Assembly (NCBI GenBank): GCA_030592575.1
Contig: JAUVIV010000008.1
Location: forward strand, 1 to 43,547
DNA: 43,547 bases
Source: a bacterium
GTDB taxonomy: Bacteria; Hydrothermota; UBA3073; JACQXS01
Direction: 5' to 3'
The notes beneath the pieces were generated by a model. The model was given only the letters and a program-made list of their open reading frames with translations, searched no databases and was not told the DNA's origin. Shown piece by piece: positions 37,700 to 43,547 of the stretch. The position numbers and the translations under genes are program-made. Every line of letters begins with the position of its first letter. Positions within the stretch are counted from its first letter, which is position 1.

Positions 37700-38452
37700 A
37701 TGGATAATATTATATTTCTCGGTACCGCCGGAGCAAGATTTGCTGTCTTCCGTCAAATCAGAGCATCCGGTGGAATATGGATTACCCTATCTGATACACA
37801 GATTCTTTTAGACCCAGGTCCTGGTGCTCTTGTTAAGTGCTTGAAAAATCGTTCCGAACTTGACCCTACTAAGCTTGACGGAATTATTTTATCACATCGG
37901 CATTTGGATCATTCGGCAGACATAAATGTAATGATAGAAGCAATGACACAAGGTGGATCTAAACCACATGGAGTAATTTTCGCACCGGAAGATGCCTTGG
38001 AAGAAGACCCTGTAATATTTCGATATCTTAGGAAATATGTAAAACGAATAGAGATTCTAAAAGAAAAAGGAGAATACCAATTAAAAAACATAAAATTCAA
38101 TACACCTATAAGACATCAGCACTCATCGGAAACTTACGGAATAAATTTTTCAGGAGAAAAAAACACTATTTCTTATATAGCAGACACAAAATATTTCCCC
38201 AAGCTTGAAAGTTATTACAAAGGAGATACACTTATAATAAATGTAGTACGACTTGAGCCATCAAATATTGAGCACTTATGTTTGCAAGAAGCAAAACGAA
38301 TTATTTTAATAAATAAACCGAAACTTGCAATTCTCTCCCATTTTGGTCTAACTATGATTAAAGCAAAACCTTGGGAACTTGCAGCTAAATTACAAAAAGA
38401 AACTGGAGTTGAGGTACGTGCTGCATCTGATGGAATGCGAATAGAGCTTTAA
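37700..38452 (+). CDS. MBL-fold metallo-hydrolase
   Basis: 'LGTAGARFAVFRQIRASGGIWI', 'LLDPGPGALVK', 'ILSHRHLDHSADINVMIEAMT', 'YIADTKYF'. Confidence 0.88.
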   Translation: MDNIIFLGTAGARFAVFRQIRASGGIWITLSDTQILLDPGPGALVKCLKNRSELDPTKLDGIILSHRHLDHSADINVMIEAMTQGGSKPHGVIFAPEDALEEDPVIFRYLRKYVKRIEILKEKGEYQLKNIKFNTPIRHQHSSETYGINFSGEKNTISYIADTKYFPKLESYYKGDTLIINVVRLEPSNIEHLCLQEAKRIILINKPKLAILSHFGLTMIKAKPWELAAKLQKETGVEVRAASDGMRIEL

Positions 38453-38498
38453 AAACATACCTATAAACAATACAAATAATCAGCTTTGGGATAGTTTT

Positions 38499-39002
38499 TT
38501 GAACAATAGGAAAATGAAATTTAATCGTTTACACTCATCTATGATTTCTTCGAAAGAGGTAAAAATTGAAGGAGAACTTTTAATCAGTTGGGAATACACA
38601 CCTCCAAAATACAAGAAAACTATACGTTCTTTACTTCCAAGCTTACTAATTATTGCTTGGATTGCTTTTTCTTTTTTCTTTAATAAATGGACAAAGCATC
38701 TCGGTTCTGCGTGGACAGTGTTGATGATGTTTCTTGTTGGAGTTGCTATGAAGAAATTCAAATCACAAAAATACCAACTTACCACTCGTGGAGTTTTTGT
38801 ATTTGACCAGAACAAAAAACGATGGAACAAACTCGGTTATTGGGAAGAATTCATAGATTATGAAAGAAGCGAAAATCGTATAAAACTTAGAAAAAGAGAA
38901 TTATTTGGAGAAAAGAATCTTTATTTCAATAAAAATTTTGAAAACTTTTTCAAAGTCATTGAAACCATTAACGAAAACATCTTCAAGCATAAAACTATTT
39001 AG
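38499..39002 (+). CDS. Membrane protein of unknown function (PH-like domain possible)
   Basis: Paired hydrophobic segments 'LLPSLLIIAWIAFSFFF' and 'AWTVLMMFLVGVA', then a YQLTTRGVFVFD beta-rich region. Confidence 0.5.
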   Translation: MNNRKMKFNRLHSSMISSKEVKIEGELLISWEYTPPKYKKTIRSLLPSLLIIAWIAFSFFFNKWTKHLGSAWTVLMMFLVGVAMKKFKSQKYQLTTRGVFVFDQNKKRWNKLGYWEEFIDYERSENRIKLRKRELFGEKNLYFNKNFENFFKVIETINENIFKHKTI

Positions 39003-39245
39003 AAAAGACCACATCCTTTGAATTACTTCAAATAAGTAATACCCCTTAAGACTACCAAAAAATTATATTTTTTAGAACTCTACGTTTTATGAGAATTAAA
39101 AGATTGGATTAATCAGTTTAAAGCTTTTTTAAATTAATATAGGTATCTCGGAAAAAGTTTCGGCAATCAGAACTCCTGAAAATTTTAAAACATTTTCACA
39201 AGCAACACATCTGATGTTATTTAAAAGATATGTACTTCTTATTGG

Positions 39246-40265
39246 CTAAAACATAGATTTTTGATTATCCGAATTTCGTAAAGGTTTTTTGCCTAAGTAC
39301 TTATAAGCAAGTGGAGTTACTTCTCTTCCTCGTGGGGTCCGCTTTATAAATCCTAACTGTAGTAAATACGGCTCAAAAATCTCTTCTATTGTTTGAGGAT
39401 CTTCTGATATAGATGCAGCTATTGTCCCAAGCCCGACAGGACCGCCTTGATATTTATCTATTATTGTGTTTAAAATACGCTTATCCATCTCATCAAGTCC
39501 CTGTTCGTCAACGTTAAGCTGTGAAAGAGCATATTTGGTTATTTCCAGAGTTATTACTCCTTTTCCTTTTACCTGTGCATAATCTCGAACACGTTTGAGA
39601 AGACGGTTTGCAATTCTTGGAGTCCCTCTTGAACGACAAGAAAGTTCAACAGCACTTTCATCGTCAATAGAAACAGCAAGAATCTTTGCGGAACGTAGTA
39701 TTATCTCTTTAAGCTCTTCCGGAGAATAAAAATCAAGCCTGAACGTCAGTTCAAATCTTGATCTAAATGGAGATGATAAAAGACCGGAGCGAGTTGTAGC
39801 CCCTATCAATGTAAATGGACTTAAGTTAAGCGAAACAGCTCTTGCGTTGGGTCCCTGATCAAGAAGCACCTCAATTTTGAATTCCTCCATTGCAGGATAA
39901 AGATATTCTTCCACTGTCTTTTTAAGCCTATGGACTTCATCTACAAAAAGAGTATCTTTAAAATCAAGCTTTGTCAAAATCCCTGCCAAATCTCCCGGAC
40001 GCTCAATCACAGGTCCTGAAAGAGTAGTTATACTTACGTCCAGTTCTCTTGAGATAATATATGCGAGGGTAGTTTTTCCAAGACCGGGTGGTCCGAAAAA
40101 AAGAATATGTGCAAGTGCCTCGTTTCGTTTCTCAGTAGCTTCAATAGAAATTTTAAGTATCTCTTTTATCCTTGATTGACCAATGAAATCAGAAAGCATA
40201 CGAGGTCGCAAAGTAGCCTCAACATCTTCTTCTCCTTTTAACTTTTCCGGTGTAGTCATTCTCAT
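39246..40265 (-). CDS. ruvB: Holliday junction branch migration ATPase RuvB
   Basis: 'LRPRMLSDFIGQSRIKEILKISIEA', 'FFGPPGLGKTTLA', 'LFVDEVHRL', 'GATTRSGLLSSPFRSRF'. Confidence 0.97.
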   Translation of the reverse strand: MRMTTPEKLKGEEDVEATLRPRMLSDFIGQSRIKEILKISIEATEKRNEALAHILFFGPPGLGKTTLAYIISRELDVSITTLSGPVIERPGDLAGILTKLDFKDTLFVDEVHRLKKTVEEYLYPAMEEFKIEVLLDQGPNARAVSLNLSPFTLIGATTRSGLLSSPFRSRFELTFRLDFYSPEELKEIILRSAKILAVSIDDESAVELSCRSRGTPRIANRLLKRVRDYAQVKGKGVITLEITKYALSQLNVDEQGLDEMDKRILNTIIDKYQGGPVGLGTIAASISEDPQTIEEIFEPYLLQLGFIKRTPRGREVTPLAYKYLGKKPLRNSDNQKSMF

Positions 40266-40496
40266 TTCCTAATAGATAGTGTAAATCTCAAAGTATGTCA
40301 AGAAAAAATGCTTTCATTTTCCTGATAACTTTTTACGCTCTAAATAGAAAACCCATAAAACAAAATTTCGATTGGCATTTTTCTCTTAATATTGATACTT
40401 ATGCATAAAATTTATTGCTAAATATTTTGTATAATTAACCACATACAATAAAATTAAAACTTGACTTTTTGTAAATCACTTGTTTAATAAAATCAG

Positions 40497-41150
40497 ATGA
40501 AAGAAAATTTCCGATTTTTTACAGAAGTTGGAGTTGTTAGCTGGACAGGATTTATTGCAGATTCTTTATACTCCCTTTTGAAAGGACTTCAATATATTCC
40601 GGGTTCCTCTATTTTTTATCATTTGCACCATGCTCTATTTCATAGACAAAGGATTAATCTTCATTACACGATGAATGATTTCGCTCGATGGACCAATAAC
40701 ACGTTGGGAGAAAAACCATTGGCAGAAAAGCTGGCTTCGGTTGACCCATTACAATTTAATTCAATAAGAGATGGAAGAGAAAAACTTATTCGATATATAG
40801 AAAATTATATTGGAGAAATTCAAGTTTTCCCTCGTGTTCCGAAAGTACGAGAATTTTACTTTATGGAATTAAGAAGTTTTGTCATCCCAGCTAACATAGA
40901 AGCAGAAAATTTAAATGACTTTATCAACGGATTACAAAAACTTGGGCGAGGAACTATGTTACATCATTTCATTGAAGCACGATTTAGACAAAACGGAAAG
41001 TATCATAACGATTTTTCTAAATGGTTTGAAAAATATGGTGAAAAAGAAATAGCTCAAAAATTAGACAAATTAAATCCTTATCTCTACGACCTTGATACCT
41101 TAAGAAAGATGATAATAGACATATTAAAGGAACATCGTGAAAAAAATTAA
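40497..41150 (+). CDS. DUF5752-like protein linked to trehalose-type genes
   Basis: 'FRFFTEVGVVSWTGFIADSLYSLLKGLQYIPGSSIFYHLHHALFHRQ...DFARWTNNTLGEKPLAEKLASVDP'; family name from memory. Confidence 0.65.
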   Translation: MKENFRFFTEVGVVSWTGFIADSLYSLLKGLQYIPGSSIFYHLHHALFHRQRINLHYTMNDFARWTNNTLGEKPLAEKLASVDPLQFNSIRDGREKLIRYIENYIGEIQVFPRVPKVREFYFMELRSFVIPANIEAENLNDFINGLQKLGRGTMLHHFIEARFRQNGKYHNDFSKWFEKYGEKEIAQKLDKLNPYLYDLDTLRKMIIDILKEHREKN

Positions 41151-42375
41151 ATTAGAAGATTACATTCCATTAGTAGGTGAATCACTCGTAATGGAAATCA
41201 AACTTTTGGCACAACAGCTAAAAGGAGCTCGGATCCAGCACATTAACTCTACCAAAACAGGAGGTGGAGTTGCAGAACTACTAAACCAGCTCATTCCTCT
41301 TATGAATGAAGTAGGATTAGAGACAAATTGGACTGTAATTGAAGGAACTGAAGAATTTTTTGATTTAACAAAATCTTTCCACGTCGCTCTTCATGGTACA
41401 AAAACACGAATTACTCAAAAGATGTTCCAGTTCTATAAAAAGACACAAATAGCTAATCGGGAAAAAATTGACAAAAATGCGGATTTTGTGATTCTTCATG
41501 ATCCTCAACCTTTAGGGCTTTCAGAATTTCGTCAAAAAGGAAAAAATAAATGGATATGGTGCTGTCATATTGATATTTCAGAAGCAAGTATTCGATTATG
41601 GAGATTTTTATCTCCACTTGTTGACCTTGTTGATGGTGCTATTTTTCACATTCCACAATTCACCAAAGCTGATTTAGATATTCCTCAATATGTAATGCCT
41701 CCTTTTATTGACCCGTTTTCTGAAAAAAACAAAGATTTAACAAAAGTTGAAATTTCTAAATATTTAAAGAAATATGGATTCTCAATAAATGAGCAATTCA
41801 TTTTACAAGTTAGCCGATTTGATAAACTTAAGGATCCTTTAGGAGCTCTTCAAGCATTTAAAATAGTGCAAAAATCTTTTGATATTCCTTTTGTATATAT
41901 TGGAAATTTCGCTCCGGATGACCCACCAGGAGAAAGAGTCTATAAAGAATTTATTCAAGAAGCGAATAAAGTTCCGGGAGTTACAGTTATTGCAAATCCT
42001 GACCCAAATGACCTTGTAGTAAATGCCTTCCAAAGAAGTGCTAGCGTTGTATTGCAAAAATCAATTCGTGAAGGATTTGGATTAGTAGTTACAGAAGCAA
42101 TGTGGAAAAAGAAAGCCGTTATCGGAGGTAATACCGGAGGTATTCGTTATCAGATAATTGACGAAAAAACCGGATTCTTGGTCAACACTGTAGAAGGAGC
42201 TGCTTTTTGGTCTCGTCAGCTTTTATCAAATCCAAAACTTGCCACTCTTTTAGGCGAACAAGCTTATAATAGAGTAAAATCAAATTTCTTACTTCCTCAT
42301 TATTTACGACATTTACTTTGTGTTCTTCTTTCCACAAAACACCCCGGTCGAGGTGTAACGTATCTCAATAAATGA
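41137..42375 (+). CDS. GT4-family glycosyltransferase, TreT-like (trehalose glycosyltransferring synthase)
   Basis: 'IQHINSTKTGGGVAELLNQLIPLMNEVGLETNWTVIEG', 'SRFDKLKDPLGALQAF', 'SIREGFGLVVTEAMWKKKAVIGGNTGGI'. Confidence 0.82.
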   Translation: MKKIKLEDYIPLVGESLVMEIKLLAQQLKGARIQHINSTKTGGGVAELLNQLIPLMNEVGLETNWTVIEGTEEFFDLTKSFHVALHGTKTRITQKMFQFYKKTQIANREKIDKNADFVILHDPQPLGLSEFRQKGKNKWIWCCHIDISEASIRLWRFLSPLVDLVDGAIFHIPQFTKADLDIPQYVMPPFIDPFSEKNKDLTKVEISKYLKKYGFSINEQFILQVSRFDKLKDPLGALQAFKIVQKSFDIPFVYIGNFAPDDPPGERVYKEFIQEANKVPGVTVIANPDPNDLVVNAFQRSASVVLQKSIREGFGLVVTEAMWKKKAVIGGNTGGIRYQIIDEKTGFLVNTVEGAAFWSRQLLSNPKLATLLGEQAYNRVKSNFLLPHYLRHLLCVLLSTKHPGRGVTYLNK

Positions 42376-43163
42376 GATATCTCTTTGACGAAACAAAAGA
42401 GATAAATAAAAAAATTCTAAAAGCAGATAAAGTTTTTTTGTTTTTAGATTATGATGGTACTCTTGTTCCAATCAAGTCTCGTCCAGAACTGGCAGTATTC
42501 CCTCTTTCCACAAGAAAATTACTAAAGAAACTTTCAAGTTCTATAAAGATTTATCTATCCATCGTCACAGGCAGATCGCTTAAAAAAATCCAAAGATTAA
42601 TTGACATCAAAGAAATTATCTATGTAGGAAATCATGGTCTTGAAATAAAATGCAAAGAGAAATATTGGATTCACCCAACAACTTCTCAAACCAAGTCCTT
42701 AATTAAAAAAATTGCCTCAGATATAAAGAAATCTACCAAACAAATTCCTGGAATTTTAATAGAAGATAAAGAATTAATTGTGGGTATTCATTATCGATTA
42801 GTTACTGAAAAATCTGGCGGAGAAATAAAAGATATAATATCTAAAATAATAAGTCCTTATGGTAAAATGTTCTGCATTGGCAAAGGGAAAAAAGTTTATG
42901 AAATAAGACCATCTATTGACTGGAACAAGGGGAAAGCTATCCTAAAAGTATCTGAGTTACTTGGCATTACCGATAAATCCTTGAAAATTTATATTGGGGA
43001 TGACGTTACCGATGAAGATGCTTTTAAGGTTTTAGGGAAAGAAGAAGTATCAATATTGGTAGGGCATAAAAAAAATTCAATGGCACAATATTTTTGTAAG
43101 AGTTCAAGTGAAGTACATAAATTTTTATCAAATTTATCTTCCACTTTAGACACAATAAATTAA
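42372..43163 (+). CDS. otsB: Trehalose-phosphatase (HAD superfamily)
   Basis: 'FLFLDYDGTLVPIKSRPELA', 'IVTGRSLKKIQRLI', 'YVGNHGLEI', 'YIGDDVTDEDAFKVL'; ATGA overlap with the upstream gene. Confidence 0.88.
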   Translation: MRYLFDETKEINKKILKADKVFLFLDYDGTLVPIKSRPELAVFPLSTRKLLKKLSSSIKIYLSIVTGRSLKKIQRLIDIKEIIYVGNHGLEIKCKEKYWIHPTTSQTKSLIKKIASDIKKSTKQIPGILIEDKELIVGIHYRLVTEKSGGEIKDIISKIISPYGKMFCIGKGKKVYEIRPSIDWNKGKAILKVSELLGITDKSLKIYIGDDVTDEDAFKVLGKEEVSILVGHKKNSMAQYFCKSSSEVHKFLSNLSSTLDTIN

Positions 43164-43351
43164 ATATTTCCTCTCAATCTCATTTATCATAATAGATACC
43201 AAATTCAAACTAAGAAGTCATGTTTTTTGTGTGAAGAGAGACTGTTGATTTTCATGCAGTTTTTTAACAGCATACGCTTAAGATAATTTTCCGTAAAAAG
43301 TTACAGAAGGGTATACCATTTTTTCTACCTGGTAATTCCATTTTCTTTTTT

Positions 43352-43409
43352 TGTAGGAGCAATTTTAAATTGCGATTTTATATTATCGCAGATAGAATCT
43401 GCTCCTACA
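43352..43409. repeat. Cloverleaf palindromic repeat (TGTAGGAGC/GCTCCTACA outer stem with three inner arms)
   Basis: TGTAGGAGC-[AATTT T AAATT]-[GCGAT TTTATATT ATCGC]-[AGAT AGA ATCT]-GCTCCTACA; every arm pairs. Confidence 0.8.
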
Positions 43410-43547
43410 CAAGTTATTCGGTATCTTTCTTTTGGAGTGCCTTTTGTGGGAAAAGTTTCCAAACCTTGAAAATCTATCGAGACTGGGAAGTCTCTACCAC
43501 ACTGAAGACCATTTTTTATACAGTCGTTCCCGTAAGCATCCACGCAC

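Noticed and set aside
40461-40489. TTGACT-N17-TTAATA promoter leading to a leaderless DUF5752-like mRNA
   Set aside because: The -10 is weak and the only support is proximity to the ATG; not strong enough to list.
13726-42375. Genome-wide UGA reassignment as an explanation for the HdrA UGAs
   Set aside because: TGA acts as a real stop in the SdhB-like gene (13728), beta-1 (19501), tig (36267) and the TreT-like gene (42375), often as ATGA overlaps with the next start.
43325-43543. 72-aa minus-strand ORF at the right end
   Set aside because: Reads through the cloverleaf repeat and neighbouring repeat fragments; no domain or RBS support.

Overview
The window looks like part of an uncultured, low-GC bacterial chromosome, dense in dispersed palindromic repeats. 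Left part, minus strand: a partial LVIVD-repeat propeller protein, etfB, a PmbA/TldD-family gene, a TPR protein, an aldehyde dehydrogenase, an NAD-dependent sugar dehydratase/epimerase, a metallophosphoesterase, nusB, ribH, murJ and map. Centre (about 12.2-32.2 kb, plus strand): a large Fe-S/flavin electron-transfer island with a crotonase, SdhB/TfrB-like and SdhA/TfrA-like subunits, interleaved double KorAB-type 2-oxoacid:ferredoxin oxidoreductase genes plus gamma and delta subunits, a GltD/NfnB-like flavoprotein with an HdrA-like ferredoxin tail, a stand-alone MvhD-like protein, a zinc ribbon, an HdrC-HdrB fusion and an HdrA-MvhD fusion. The island is interrupted by a nucleoside-deoxyribosyltransferase-like gene and by two tandem secreted propeller paralogues. 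Right part: an orphan surface-type protein between ~200-bp direct repeats, tRNA-Leu(UAG), tig, clpP, rpmH, rnpA, yidD, an MBL-fold hydrolase, ruvB (minus strand), and a DUF5752-like / TreT-like glycosyltransferase / otsB cluster. The main finding is that the two HdrA ORFs in the supplied track are best read as one gene. Two in-frame TGA codons, three codons apart, replace both cysteines of the HdrA CxxC motif (TFPTMD-U-AI-U-ILGPRM). They are followed by two consecutive hairpins that each carry GGUC in the apical loop, as in the bacterial SECIS element. This suggests a double-selenocysteine HdrA with tandem SECIS elements. Other leading findings are a cofactor-less second KorB paralogue interleaved with a canonical one, and multi-arm (Y-shaped or cloverleaf) palindromic repeats whose arms differ between copies but keep perfect pairing.
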